A stretch of DNA of 64,000 bases from Margaritifera margaritifera (GCA_029931535.1 JAQPZY010001372.1:868001-932000), one strand, 5' to 3'; shown: positions 1 through 12,763, numbered from the stretch's first letter. A program made the numbers and translations. Notes: generated by a model from the letters alone, not told the origin.

Positions 1-62
1 CCCATATGTACTTATCTATCTAAATTGTCCGGCAAGCTCATGTGACAACATGTATCGAAATA

Positions 63-830
63 TTAAAAACAGACTAGTATTGGTATATGTATTGATTCTA
101 TTCTATCATCAACATCAAAGGAAGATAAGTAATAAAAAATCGGTTGATCAGCTAAAACATAATCTATAATAGTAGCCAAATTATCTTGAATATATGTATA
201 TTTTCCGATACCTTTGTCTGCCCCACACCAGCCATTCAAAAATTCTAAGTCCAGAACTTCTGCACAAATTAAGAAGTCTTTCTCCATATTGGTTTATCTC
301 CCTTTGATCTTGTTTTGCACGATCGTCTAACACCGTTTATTGCGTATAATTAAAATCAAGAAGTGAGTCAATATTACTGTCATATCTAATACAATCGCGT
401 TATGTAATCGCATAAGAGTTAAAATCGCCACCAAGTATAAATTTATGATCTATGTATTTCTCTTTGAATGTGGCTATATCATTTTCTATAATTGCAAATA
501 TATTTTCCTCGGAGTTAATGGTTGAATATTCCGGCGAAATATACACGTATCCAAAAATAAGGTTCAAAGATATGTTAGAATTAGAGGTGATGACTAACCA
601 AATGATGTTTTTATAAACGCTATGTTCTTCAAAAATTTTCCAATATGTAAAAAGTGACTCACTCACATATATCGCTATCCCTCCAGAGTTTCTCTTTGCT
701 TTTTGTGTTTTTGTTCTGATACTGTCAACATATCTATATTCTTGTAAAGTAAATTATTTTATAACATCTGCCCAAGTATCTACAAAACCAATACTATCAG
801 AATGTGAAACATAAGTTCTAAAATAAATGT
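63..830 (-). pseudogene. LINE endonuclease-domain relic
   Basis: Two minus-strand open stretches (about 400-666 and 63-287), plus readable codons up to about 830, give a decayed apurinic-type endonuclease of a non-LTR retrotransposon. Visible landmarks are a GGIAIYVSES block near 660-690, a GYVYISPEYS block, and the metal-site motif LGGDFNS near 420. A following IDYVL block matches the usual position before the SDH motif. No reverse transcriptase follows before the window edge, so the rest of the element is outside or lost. In-frame stops separate the pieces. The family assignment rests on motif order; the clade (CR1/jockey-like) is inference. Confidence 0.7.
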
Positions 831-899
831 ATTATATTTTGCCACCTAAGCCAGAATTGTTCCACATTAAACAACATAAACTGGTATGATTGTATGTAA

Positions 900-903
<4 letters not shown>

Positions 904-989
<86 letters not shown>

Positions 990-1111
990 GCGTCTCAACT
1001 CGGCCAACGTGGGTATTGAAGATAACTTGCCAGTAGCTTCCCGTCGGTCGGTTGTTCTTCCCGGCGTTTTCCCCGGTTCTTCCTCTACCACATATACTAT
1101 CACTCTCTCAC

Positions 1112-1165
<54 letters not shown>
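904..1165. repeat. Paired (CT)n microsatellites
   Basis: Two long CT tracts (904-987 and about 1115-1165) flank about 120 bp of unique sequence. The SLSL/RERE reading frames over them are products of the repeat and not genes. Confidence 0.95.
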
Positions 1166-1168
<3 letters not shown>

Positions 1169-1179
1169 GTTCAATATAA

Positions 1180-2535
1180 GGATAAAAGTAAGCGCACATC
1201 TCAGCCCCATGTCGAAATAAAAGTGTTATTATTCTTTAGTATACCTTAAATTTCACCACATGACTAACAATGAGGAATTATTTAACTCAAGGGAGCCCAG
1301 TGTAATAGACTGTGCAATATAAGGTCGACCTAAACGGTGTAGAATGATTTATAATTTAAAGTTAAACTTATTGTCCTATCTATTTATCTATTTGCCTATC
1401 AATGCCGTAGCATATACACGTGAAAAACGGATCAACATACTAACTGAGTTTGATTAGAAGAGATAAGATCAGTTAAGATGCGAAAGAGATCAATAGGAGC
1501 AAGACAAATAGCGTTACGGTAATTTTAATCGCGATATATGAGAACATACAGTTGATCCCGATAGAGCGCAGCTTCGAAAGCCTTTATCAAGCATGAAATT
1601 TGCAGCTTATGGCGACCATTACCGGACACCTGTTTAGTATAGCGCGCTTCAAAGAGAACATACAGATCAATGCCCAATACTGATTACCATTGACACGCAC
1701 CTACATTGAAAACAACCGACAACTCTGCATGCATGTATATTGGTCGTTGCGACGAAACAACACTACCTGTAATAGTTACTGTATGCCAAATCGGAGTTTG
1801 TTGATTTATGTCAGAAACGCATATCAGTAGTAAATAACAACAATATATAGTCTTATGGGAATTGAACTGCATAGCTGTCATTATGGTTTTGTATTTGTTT
1901 TTGTTGGTGTTAATACATTATCATGCCGAGGAAATGGAAGCTTAGTGCCTTTCCCAAGGACCTGTGCTGTCATCCCGGGTCAGCTGTCTCGGTGTGTCCT
2001 TTGGAAAGGCACTGATGGAGTCCTATGTAAATTTAGCAGTATGTTGGGACGATATTGACTTTAAGGAAAATATAACATTACGGATGTCACTATGTGGGTC
2101 TATCGGAATTTAGCATTAGCGTTTGAACCACTATGGCGATAAATGGGAATTAAACATTAGCGATAAAAGCAGACGAATGCCATAAGACGGGATATCAGAT
2201 GTACATATATTGTCGCAGATAAACCATTTTGTGAAAAAGAATTTCCTTTTTGGCGAGTAAACAAAAAACACGATCGTACCATGACAGAAAAAAAGCATAT
2301 GCATATTGTTACAGACAAACATTGTTTTAACCTATACATTTAATTTAAACAATTTTATTTCATACATTTGTAATTGAAGATTACAAGATGTATAAAATTA
2401 AAAGGCAAAGGATTTAAACGAGAAGCTAGTGGCTTATACTGATCTCCTTTGACGGAACACACATTGTAAATATGTTTGAATATATGGTGGATGATAGTGA
2501 GTTCCAATGACAACACATTTAACAATAGCCAATCT
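1180..2535 (+). repeat. Dispersed repeat, copy 1
   Basis: This stretch is colinear with 20980-22200 in the same orientation. Shared landmarks in order include ATACCTTAAATTTCACC, TTTAACTCAAGGGA-type sequence, CAGAAACGCATAT, AAACATTAGCGA-type sequence and CTGATCTCCTTTGACG. The copies differ by many substitutions and small indels, so the duplication is old. The middle carries short GGGAATTTAACATTA...GTCACTATG motifs of the kind found in Polinton-type terminal repeats of this window. No conserved reading frame was seen. It is probably a non-coding transposable element or a decayed terminal-repeat piece. Confidence 0.7.
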
Positions 2536-2764
2536 ATATAAAGCACAAAGATGAACATCAAAGGAGTTAGTAAGCTATACGAATGAAGAAAAGACAAAAG
2601 ATAAGAGGAGAAAATGTTAATTAAAAAGTGTGCATAAAGTTAACAAAACAAGGAGGAAAGACTGGGGGAAAAAATGAAAGAAATAAAAAAGCGACTTTTC
2701 AGTAATACAAAACAAGGAATATTTTCTTTATATGGAAGCCTTTTGTCACATGCAATAAGATATT

Positions 2765-3731
2765 TCAAGTTAATTTGCCATATGTTGTGACGGATGTAAT
2801 CAAGTCCATGAGTTGGTTTTGATTATAAACGCATGAGAAAAAAACGTGTTGTGTCCTTTGCGCAGGTCCAAATCTACAAAAGAGGTGATCCAAGTATATT
2901 CTTTGCAAATAAATGTTGACTAAGTGAACTGCATTCTGTCCTAAGTCGAACATCAAGAATTTCCTTCTACCCAAATAAAAGTGTCTGGAAACATTAGTCT
3001 CGTGATTATTAATGCGCTTTTGAACTTGATAACGGAGTTGCTGTGACGAGTCTGGATATAGAATGTATTATATTCCTGAATATCCGACGAAAGTTGAAAT
3101 ACATACTTGTTCTTGCTTATACTGATTTGGAAATTATCTGCATTACGTAAATTATTGTGAGCAATATCACTAACAGCTGGTGAATTCAGAGATGTGAAAT
3201 AATGAGATCTTGAACCAGTTGTCATTTTATGTAAAAATGTGAATTTGTGCTTTTCTCGTCTGGATTCAAGACTTTTCCACCCAATTTATAAATGTAAGGT
3301 TTCAATACTACTTTTTGCGTCAGTCGTGATTGAAGCTGTCTCATTTTGCACTTTCTTCGAGTTAACTTTTCATAAGTAATGTGCTGGTGTACGAAACCAC
3401 ATTACCATATTCAAGAATAGGTCGTACAAAAGACATAGATATAATTTCTAAACATTTCCTGTCAAATTTGAATTTGAGTCTACGCATGCCCATTAATTCT
3501 TGACTATGCCATGTCTTTTATATAGACTATTTGTTTATGTCATGAACAGCCGTCCGAGATAAATAATCCAAGATATTTGTGTGAATCAATTTCCTCATTT
3601 CTACCATGGACCATATATAGTGATGCATGTACCAGTTTATTAATTGTCTTAGAAACGGACAGGGATTCCGTGTACGATGGCTTAAAAGATACAATTCAAT
3701 CATCTGCCCATTGAGAGATTTTCTCCAAGTC

Positions 3732-3794
<63 letters not shown>

Positions 3795-4190
3795 TATATC
3801 AGTAAGGGGCATAAAACGCATCCTCGAGGCACACAAGCTCTAATACACCTCCATTGTGATCCACCCCCCACCCCCCCACCACCCCCATGTATCACTCGTT
3901 GTTTTATGTTTTTAAGATAGATATAACACCATTTTTCAAGGCCTCCTCTGTTCCCAGTAGCTTTCAATTTATGGATGAGTCCTTTATGATACATGCGATC
4001 AAAACATTTACTTATTATCACAAAACACAACCCTAATTTCCTTAAAGAAATCTACTGCTTTGCAAAACGTATCATAAAGGCATGTTAACTGATCATTATC
4101 GCAAAACACAACCCTACTTTCTTTACCAAAATATACTGATGTGCCAAACATATCACAGAGGCATGTTAATTGATTAAATGTAAAATCTCC
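2765..4190 (-). pseudogene. LINE reverse transcriptase and 3' end relic
   Basis: Reading the minus strand from 4190 downward, reverse-transcriptase pieces appear in the usual order: QLTCLYDTFCKAVDFFKE, VVFCD, FDRMYHKGLIHKLKATG, then near 3700-3560 DLEKISQWADD and HKYLGLFISD. The 3' part at 2953-3225 and 2765-2974 resembles the C-terminal region of CR1/jockey-like LINEs (SDIAHNNLRNADNF, HNTFFSHAF). Stops and shifts are frequent. A (TA)n tract (3733-3791) and a G/C-rich tract interrupt it. About 81 bp of the RT domain is tandemly duplicated at 4022-4183. The element is 5'-truncated and dead. Confidence 0.8.
3733..3791. repeat. (TA)n microsatellite inside LINE relic
   Basis: About 58 bp of uninterrupted TA lies between recognisable parts of the LINE reverse-transcriptase relic. 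It marks an insertion or expansion in a dead copy. Confidence 0.95.
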
Positions 4191-4264
4191 CAGAATAAAG
4201 ACAGCTATAGGCAAAGTAATACATTAGCCGTAATGTTTATGTGTGAAATGATTCGGTATTATTG

Positions 4265-4299
<35 letters not shown>

Positions 4300-4739
4300 A
4301 AAACTCACATAATATGATATTTCTTGTTATTGTATTTATCATCAATATCTTAATAGACTCTGCACAACTTATTTATTTATTCATAAATAATGCAGATAGA
4401 GATTTAGGCAGTTCATCTTCTTCATATGCAATTCCTCAGTTCTCAGTGAAGACAAAATGAATGGACAACCAATTTACACTGTACAATACAGCTCAAACAT
4501 GTAACAATGAACATATGAGGGGTTTCTGAATACGTTGTTAAACTCTATTTATTGTTTCTTTAAAACTGTCAATAAATTTAATGCCGATATGTAGACAAAA
4601 TAATGTTCTATAAAATGATCTGCAGTTGCACGTGCAGCACACCGGACACCTGCAGATAAATGTGTGTGACGTAATATAAGTAAATGACAGTAACATAAAA
4701 ATGTTGAAGGAGGTGAACACTTTTGCTATTGTACAAAGA

Positions 4740-5270
4740 GAATACTAAAAAAAATCCGTGCACGCTTTGGGTACTATCCGACTGATATCAAGGCGAACCA
4801 CCTGGATAAAGTTTGAGGATGCAATTCTCTATCATATCCTAGAATTGTGAGGTGATGATCGTCGCAAATCGATAGAAGATGACCCACGTTCTGGAAGACT
4901 GTTGTTTGCAATTCGTGAACAAGAAGTGGCTACAGTGAATGGGACAATTGATGAAGATGCTCGATGCACAGTAGAAATTGTTTGTATTATCAAGGACATT
5001 TAATCGTCAACTGTTTCTAATATATTGAAGAATCATTTCAAGCTGAGAAAACGTTTGTGTAAGATTAGTCCCGCATTTTAATGACGGCTGATCAAGAACA
5101 GACTCGGGTTGAAATCTCCAAACAGCTAATGCCAGCTAAGTGCCAACAGCTTCTGTCCCTGTGTGTAGTAGATAGGAAAGAACGGGTCTATCATGCACAG
5201 GAGGAGGCCACATTTCCTTCTTGCGCATCTTGTTCCTACTCAATATTACTTCGTCGTACCATCTAAACAA
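4740..5270 (+). pseudogene. mariner-family transposase N-terminal relic
   Basis: The plus strand carries scattered frames matching the N-terminal DNA-binding half of mariner-type transposases. An IRARFGYYPTD block is followed by DDPRSGRLL, an EDARCTVEIVC block, SSTVSNILKNHFKLRK, and QEQTRVEISKQL at 5090-5130. This is the order of the paired helix-turn-helix region plus the linker before the catalytic D,D domain. Stops and frameshifts occur at least four times. The catalytic domain was not recognised after about 5270, and terminal inverted repeats were not found. Confidence 0.7.
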
Positions 5271-6028
5271 TAGCTCAATATTGAATAACATACTCATTTT
5301 AGTCTGTGACATAAAGTCCTAACCACCACACACAACACAATTACTCTATTACGAGCAACAATGGACCAATTGTTTCTAGAAGAACTGATTATCGACAAGA
5401 GAAACAAAGTCCAGACTTCGATATAACGAATTAAGAACTGATGACACTGGCCAAGTCTTTATAGGAGTATCGCGCAGTAAACGTACATGTACTACCAGGT
5501 AAATATCGATAATCAAACTAAAAGATCAGGGATCATTTCATATTTGGAAGAAAGATGGCTACATCCGATGGTGATTCGTATTTTTCATAGTAGGGATGGA
5601 CGAAACCTAATAGTGAGGGTAAATATTCCTGTGGAGGAAGCAAAATTAATATAATTTACAAAAAAGCCTCACACGGGAGAAAATATATAGATTTGTCGTG
5701 CACTTGTAATTGTGTTCGTCCAAATTCAATGTAGACCCCTAGCTCGTTACAAATAATACTGATAATCGCAGACGCTTTGATCTCGAAACACAGGTGCTTC
5801 CATGTCCAACGCAGGACCGGAGACATCTTTGAATTTTGTCATCATGATACTTTAGTTCCCACATATGCAGTATCGGTTTCGTATAATACCATTTAATACC
5901 GCTTCCCATTGCCAGATTTGCAAACATTGAATCGGTATTGGCTTGTGCCAACACGGCTAGATGCCGTTGAGCAGCTTTATTTATGATGGTACCGGGCATC
6001 GTTGCCGCTGACGGATGCGACTTCGGTT

Positions 6029-6580
6029 CTACCGAGGCGCCTTTGGTTGCGTCGCTAGTCGTCGTAGTCGATCTCGAATCGATTGAACCGCCTGCAATCC
6101 CGGATGTTTCAACCGATCCGCAGCAGCGTTTTTGATAATATCAACGACTCGCATTGCAACTTGTTTAGCAATCGGTGCATTGGGACACCTGTGAACAATC
6201 CCAGGACGACATCGCCGATGACATTTCCGTAATATGTCGCGTAAACAGGTTTGCTCGCGCTGATAAAAACTAATCAGTGTTGTACCTGCGTAACATCCCA
6301 CGACCGTCATTGTATACATTAAATGTCAAGTCGATCTCTAATGAACAGTTGTATCATCAGAGTCTCCCCGCTGAGGTCTAACACGTGCCCGTCCTGGTCC
6401 ACAAGGGAAAAACGAACACGTGTCAATTGTCGATTGTTGTATGGAAGATACATTGGCGCTGTGGGTAATCGAGAGCATATTATCTGGGCGCGCATTCGGG
6501 GAGAACAGGAACAATCCGTCGAGGTGATCCTGACAAAGTCTTTGGCGATGTGGTAACTGGTACCTCAGGGTCCTGCGCAC
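6029..6580 (-). pseudogene. Unrecognised open pieces of decayed element
   Basis: Two minus-strand open stretches (6338-6580 and 6029-6319) lie end to end. The second reads as a 96-residue piece with a short hydrophobic start (TVVGCYAGTTLISFY), cysteine/arginine-rich middle, and a helical basic tail (IKNAAADRLKHPG). No family was recognised. It is annotated because its composition matches the neighbouring polymerase and ATPase remnants. Confidence 0.35.
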
Positions 6581-7250
6581 AAAATGCGTTGGTCAGCGGG
6601 AATATCAATAATATCTTCGTGTCTACCGAGGACCGTTCCCAGCGGCGACTGTGAGATGTACGGTGGAGATTAAACGAGATGGCAGAGCTGAGTGTGGGCT
6701 CGTGTATGCGTATGTGTCAAAGCATCCGAATGACGTCGATCGAATATTAGGCCAACTGCGATAAACGCGCAACGATGTTATTGCGATCTCGATGGTGCAG
6801 AATTACCCCGCGTTGTTTGGCGTTGGGAAAACCACGTGGAATTCTGGCTTCCTTGACGAGATCGTGATGATTGTGGTGACGCTTGGGGTTGTATTTGCAA
6901 CGGCACGTTACATCGCGGCATTGATTTCGCGGAGCACGTGAAGTGTTTTGATTCCTTCCGTCGTCATCCGTGTACTAGTTATATACATCATCGATGTCTT
7001 CAATGAGTTCAGACATCAACGCGCGAAACTTCCAAGGTCCATGATGTTGTCGGTGAGCAACCCCTGACAACCCGACGTGGCCTCACTTATGACTTCTGGT
7101 GCGTTGTTGCCAGCGTGAACCGATCCTTCGAGTGTTTCCAAACTGTCGACCAGTTCATTAACCTGTTACGGGTCTACATACACGCATTTGCACCTTGCTG
7201 GTATGAGCCCAGTGTGTGAGACTCTAACACTCGTTGACGGTTTCGTCGTC

Positions 7251-7682
7251 TCACGTTTGAGCCCACGGGAAGCTCCGCTTCCCCAACTGAAGTTTCCACC
7301 ACGGGTTCCAAGAGAATCGTAGGATCCGAGATCTTTCAATTGTTTTTTGGTTCCTTGAGGAGAGCTTCCTCCCGTTGGAAGTAATATTATTCATAGGCCG
7401 CGAGAGACAGATCCTCCCCGGGAGGGAAATCCTCCTTGAGAGACAGAACATCCATTGGCAGAGCCCAGTAGATATTTCCCAAAACTTTTTGTATGTACGA
7501 AGAAACTCATTCCACAATGGCTTGGTCTTTTCTGTACATATGACTCTACACATGTTAACTATCTTATCAAAGTCGTTCCACATAGGATTATTATTGTATA
7601 GTTTGTTTTTTTTAAACTCCAGTCCATTCCCGAAATACCCATATGTACTATTTGCTTTAGAGGTAACCTGGGCGCGTATCAT
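7251..7682 (-). pseudogene. Unrecognised 143-codon open stretch in decayed element
   Basis: A 143-codon minus-strand open stretch includes a block with NPMWNDFDKIVNMCRVI and FLRTYKKFWEIS. No domain was recognised. It lies downstream, in the same direction, of the ATPase remnant and may be a structural gene remnant. It could also be a chance frame. Confidence 0.3.
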
Positions 7683-7711
7683 CAGGTAATATGCCCCAAC
7701 ATCAATTCTTT

Positions 7712-8150
7712 CTAGCAGGCGGGTATGATAGCGACACCCTGTAGGGACTTTTCAAAGATTATCTGCCTTACTTCGTCGGTAAATGCTTGAGGTTGTTCTG
7801 ACAACTTTGATTTGCACCTGGTTGGTATATCACCCGGAGGCGTCGCACTCGTCATTGCCTCTCTGAAGTCTTTATAGGGTACGCTGGTGCTTTTTGCGAC
7901 TACAGTGATATCCTCATACATGTCCTCGATGGCGTCTCTGGCAGCATCAAATACTTGCTTGAATCTATCCATCGCCTCTGGCAAACGTTCAATGGTCGCC
8001 GCTTTTTTTATGTTCTTTCTTGATATCCTTGGCCTACAAGGAGCTTTCGCGCGCGAGCTTGATCAGCGGCGCAAAAGTTTGTTCGGAACCAGCTGCGAGG
8101 TCTGCCCGTCCTGTCTGCCATGACCGAAGTTCCAGTCGATCCCAGGCAGC
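7712..8150 (-). pseudogene. Unrecognised helical protein remnant
   Basis: The minus strand reads as coding-like from about 8150 (LELRSWQTGRADL) through a broken stretch to an open piece at 7712-7984. That piece begins MPEAMDRFKQVFDAARDAIE and continues with EDMYEDITVVAKS and FTDEVRQIIFEKSLQG. It is mostly helical and acidic, with no named family. It sits directly downstream of the ATPase remnant. Confidence 0.35.
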
Positions 8151-8269
8151 TTTGCGGTCTCGGTCAGCACCCTCTGCTATGACATAGCTGGCAGGTTTGC
8201 TGCTCGCAGGTTTCTGTTTACACCATTGTATGTGTTTATTATGGTCGTTAAATTGATTTGTCTAAACCG

Positions 8270-8790
8270 GCGTGATATTTTTCCTCAGTGGAGCCGGAGG
8301 CTCCGGTCAGATCGACTGCACACCAGGTCCAATAATATTTGCAAGACCATGCTCGTCAACCCTATGAAATATTATCAAGATGTTGCAGTTGCCCCGGATA
8401 ATTTTGGGCACGCGTGCGTATAGTTGAGTTACATAGATCTCGTCTGCGTTTTTGTGCCTGCCCCGAGGAAATATTCTCGCGGGTTGTCTTGCCGGTCAAG
8501 CATCACATCACCGTACACGACAAGGTTATTGTTTTCAGGGTCAAGGTCGTCAATGGTAGGGGCTTCATCTATTGTGGACAAGAACTGGATGGCACATCAC
8601 GGACGTCTCCGATGACGCAAGCATGTTAACAAAATATCTGAGTACGTTATGACATGGTTGATCGTCCGTGGGTGGCGCTATCACGTACAACCGATCCCAC
8701 TTTAACCATCGCATGATCAAATTCAGCAACAATTGAGTTTTCCTGGTCAATGATCAGCGCGCAAACCGAGTTCGGAAACACGAAACTGGT
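8270..8790 (-). pseudogene. Packaging ATPase (FtsK/HerA, A32-like) relic
   Basis: Three minus-strand frames together follow the order of a viral genome-packaging ATPase. A damaged P-loop region (TRKTQLLLNLI) is followed by WDRLYVIAPPTDDQP. A Walker B-like strand (NLVVYGDVML) follows in another frame near 8530, preceded by IDDLDPENN. Last comes IYVTQLYARVPKIIRGNCN near 8370-8430, the sensor region that follows Walker B. The P-loop has lost its glycines, an in-frame stop precedes it, and at least two frameshifts separate the parts. These enzymes pump DNA into capsids of Polinton-like, adintoviral and other large DNA viruses. Confidence 0.75.
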
Positions 8791-9285
8791 TCCATCGGAA
8801 CTATGCTTGAGGCCTGAGTGGTCGGGGCTTCGAATAAAGCAAAGAAGTCAGAGACGGTGAAATCTCCGGCGGTTTTTCTCTTTCACAATGCCATGTTGAA
8901 TGTCGATTGGTATATACTTATCAATATGGCTTCATCGTATGCAATGCCGCATGAAAACTCGTACCACCCAGCTATGAGTGGTGGGGTTTCTAACGCGTAA
9001 TGGCAAAACCGGAATTGATGGAACTAGTTCCAGGTGTGGAGCAAAGATGTTCCATGCGGTAAAATTCTCGGCAGTGAAATTCCCGGAGGTACCGTGGAGT
9101 AAATATTCTGCTGAAAAACATATCACTGGATACAACTACTGCAGGCCTGCAACGCGGCTGGATATACGACTGGATTCCGATAAACGACCAAAGCCTGTAA
9201 CCGCGCCGATGCTGCATGTTACCTACATTATCTTGAGTATAAAACATCAAGCGATATCCGTGTGCGTCAGAAGGCTGACATCAAC

Positions 9286-10320
9286 CTAATCCATGATTTT
9301 AACTCGATCGCGGGACCGGCTGTCATATAAAGAACAGATCCCACAATGAGTCGCCGCGGAAAAATTGCGGATATAATTGAGGGTCGAGATAATGTCTGCG
9401 GGCGAGGAAAGTTGCTGTTCGATCAATTTCGCTGTAACTTCGAGCGATTTAATAAACACATCAACCGAGTCCTTGCTGTGGTACAATAATTGCGGCTCAG
9501 TTGCTCCGTCGCATCTGACAAGTGTTACAAAACCCGCATGAGACTTATTTGGCAACTTTTCTTGTATTCAATTCTGCAACCGCGGGGGCTTCCTCTGACA
9601 AAGGTTGATCGTTCACGGGAATATTCAGACATTCAAAGTCCACGTAAATTACATATGGAACTTACATTTCAAAACGTTCTTGCCATGCTCTGGCATGAGT
9701 GTACGCTGCGGCTTCTTGTGGCCTCCACCGAAATAAAAGCCATGGTCGTCAAGCAACCGTTTTGTGCTAAATACATGCAAGCACCTTCGACACGAAAACG
9801 TTTTCCCCTTATGCTTGCTGTGTCGGTAAAACCATTCGGGAAATACCTTTTATCCAAACGGAATGGTACCGCGCCTCTTGACGATCCATATTGCTCTACA
9901 TGAACAGATCAACATTGAACCGTACGTATGTCGCGGTGGATAGTAGAGTCGGCTGGAGGTCACTGTTCAAAGCAAACACATTAACGGCAATGTCAGGATT
10001 GAGTCGGGAAATTCTGTGTTACCAAGCCTGAGTTCTACCAGGTTGCGGTTGGTATTTTTGAGGCTGATCTCTCTGATTGCGAGCGGGATACAGCGCGAAT
10101 AACATCGCCCATTCTAAACAATGGCTGTCGTTGTTTTCTACCTTTATCACTGCCCGCGGTGTAATACACTATTAACTTGAACTTCCATGCATCTGGAAGG
10201 AGACCATCCTGAACCTGCTTTGGTGTATTTATGAAACTTCATTAGGATCTTTGCAAAACCTTTGTCGATTTCATCATTGATGGCCTCGGTGTTTTTGCGG
10301 TTCAAGATCACTCCAAAACC
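9286..10320 (-). pseudogene. Family-B DNA polymerase N-terminal relic
   Basis: Minus-strand pieces in order are: an N-terminal helical segment ending in KYTKAGSGW (about 10200-10320), a following strand block WKFKLIVYYTAGSD, a C2H2-like finger (CRRCLHVFSTKRLLDDH near 9790), a PEHGKNVLKCKF block, and at 9286-9555 the segment after the first exonuclease motif (HAGFVTLVRCDG, DSVDVFIKSLEV, ATHCGIC). This is the arrangement seen in the N-terminal half of polymerases from several virus-like transposons. Motifs A, B and C are absent, and the ATPase relic follows within about 500 bp, so the catalytic half was deleted. Frames shift several times. Confidence 0.6.
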
Positions 10321-11249
10321 ACGCTTGTGAGGTCATAGATGGTGTGAAACATTCTTTGGTTAAATGACCAGGTATGGTAAATTCCGCCCCGAGAACAATA
10401 TTTACCTTGAGTATCACACCAACTCGTAAATGACCACCCATTGTGCATTTGTATCTAAAGATCGTGAAAGTATTGCAGTGTCTGTATAGTGACTCTGACA
10501 AAAATTAAACCATAGTCCTCCATGCTCTTTTGCTCCGTTGTCCATGATTTTTTTATATTTTTTCTCACTTCAAGTGAATACATTGGCATGCATACGCGTA
10601 AATGCCATTTATGATTCCATATATTATTTGGTGACGGCATCTCTCTAATTAATTTGTGCTTGATGGTCATAGTGATGATCTTCACTGTCTTCGCTGTCTT
10701 CACTTGGCATTTTGCTATCTTTACTTGTCGACGCAGTCAATGACAGCGTCTTAAAGGTTTTTTACAAAATATTATACCATGACTTTTCACGCTTCTTGTT
10801 ATATTCTTTGCAGAGTTTTTGTCGATCTCACACCAAAGTGATTTCGAACCCAGCTAATTTGTCCACATGGTCTGGATACGTATTTCAAATATCTGTTGAG
10901 CCTCTTTGAAGAATCGATTTGATATGTTCAGGCTAAAGAGCGATTTAATCTTCTATGTGACGGTACAAAAGCATCATTGTGTAGGAAATGTAATTTCCGC
11001 ATCAGACACAGACGCGAATACTTTCATGATACTATATATATCAAACGGTGGCGCTTTCGTGGATATTATGTAATATTCCACAGCAATTTTCTAATAGTGA
11101 ATCACTTCTGCGTTGTCGGTGTGTATCGATCTGGCTCGATGCTGCAACCAAAAGTGGTTAATCAGCAACCGCGTTGAAACCTACTGGAATCCCACGGATG
11201 TATTCGCGTTTACTGCGAGGTTTATGAACGGAAAAACCTTTGAAAAATC

Positions 11250-12170
11250 TCTGAAATCCCTTTGGGGTTTGGGCTAAAAACCTTTGGGAGTCGCGACCTC
11301 GGACTTGTGTTTGTTTGACAGCGAGGTCAAAGGTATTGGGTATAGAAGGAGTGGACCCTACCCAGTAAATGTAGTCTCAAAGCTCCATTCTCACACTACT
11401 TGGGTATACTCTTTAATTTTTACCATGTGAAAGGTTAGTGTAATTACCTATTGTACAGTTATGGTATAAATGAAAGAGTATGATTGGTTACACAATATGT
11501 GTGTACTATATATATACAGCTTGTCGTGAATACGACTCGGAACAAAAAATTATCCATTGCAAAGTTATAAAGTATCAGTTGCAAAGTTATTAACCTGCGA
11601 AAAGGTAGGTGTCTATTAACATATTAACATATTCAGTCTCGGCTATAAATGAGAGTTTAATTATTTTAGAGTACAAACCATTTATTGAGAATAGCAAAAC
11701 GTTCGCAGTATGTACCATGATACACATTTGCGATGAGGTTGCAAAATATAATGCACTTTTATTCCTGAAAAAAAAAACGAACCAGAAGGAGAAATAACGA
11801 TATAAGCATGATATTGTATTTTGATATAGAGTTCATCATGCTATTCTTAATAACAACATTAAGACGAATTTTAGAAAATTGCAAAAACAAAAGCGTGATC
11901 TTGGACTCTATACCGGGCTGCAGAATATATAGGTACATCCATTAATCCAAACCATCATGATTGTAGTCAGCTCCGGCAATTGTAAAATATAAATGTGTCG
12001 ATATTATTTTTTCTCCTGATGTCTTTGTGAAGAAAGAGCCACTAATGATAAAAGCAATGTCAGTTTACATTCAAAGAAAAAAGGGTTATGTGAAACATGA
12101 CAACAGCCACGTGATGGATGAGGGAGAGAGTCTCCACTGCTGGTCAACAACGGAAACAAAATATTCAGAC
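11250..12170. other. No gene recognised
   Basis: AT-rich sequence without coding signal or a named repeat was seen between the decayed element and the minisatellite. Confidence 0.5.
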
Positions 12171-12189
12171 AGACTTAGAAATATAAGGC

Positions 12190-12684
12190 TCTATTAGAAC
12201 GGGGACGTATTGGAACCATAAAATAGGAGCATAATAGAATACACCGACATATCGGAATACAAAGTTGAGGACAAAAGTGAACGTGCAGATATTTTCGAGC
12301 AAAGAATTTCGGACACAATATAAAGCGCGGATATTTTGGAATAAAATTTGCGGACAAAACGGAAAGTGCACACATAACGGAAAGAAAATTATGAATATAA
12401 CGGAACCTGAGAATATATAAAAACCAAAGGCTGAAGACACAATGATACGTGCACACATATTGAAACAAAAAGGTGCCGATATATTGGAACAAAATCATTG
12501 CGGACATGTTGAAACTAAAATTTTGTGGACATAACGAAAAGGACGAACATATTGGGACAAAACGGAACGTGCTGACATATCGCAAACACAAAGTTGCAGA
12601 TATATCTTAACGCGCGTTCTTAATGGAATGGACAAACCAGGACGCGCGGACATATCCGAACGAATATTGCGGACATAACTGAAA

Positions 12685-12763
<79 letters not shown>

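Larger units (their letters stand above)
5739..11200 (-). mobile_element. Decayed Polinton/adintovirus-type element
   Basis: This block is visibly richer in GC than its flanks and carries broken coding sequence mainly on the minus strand. Two parts are recognisable: a family-B polymerase N-terminal part (about 9286-10320) and a genome-packaging ATPase (about 8270-8790). The remaining open pieces (5739-5999, 6029-6580, 7251-7682, 7712-8150, 10455-10703) have no family I can name. Polymerase plus FtsK/HerA-type ATPase on one strand is the gene set of Polintons, adintoviruses and related virus-like transposons. Its sequence differs clearly from the intact Polinton at 23.6-42.6 kb, so it is a different lineage. 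No terminal repeats or target duplications were found, and the edges are estimates from composition. Confidence 0.55.

Noticed and set aside
867..1249. Open frames of Ser-Leu or Arg-Glu repeats on both strands (similar ones at 56124-56432, 58475-58899 and 61538-61762)
   Set aside because: They are translations of CT/GA microsatellites and have no independent coding signal.
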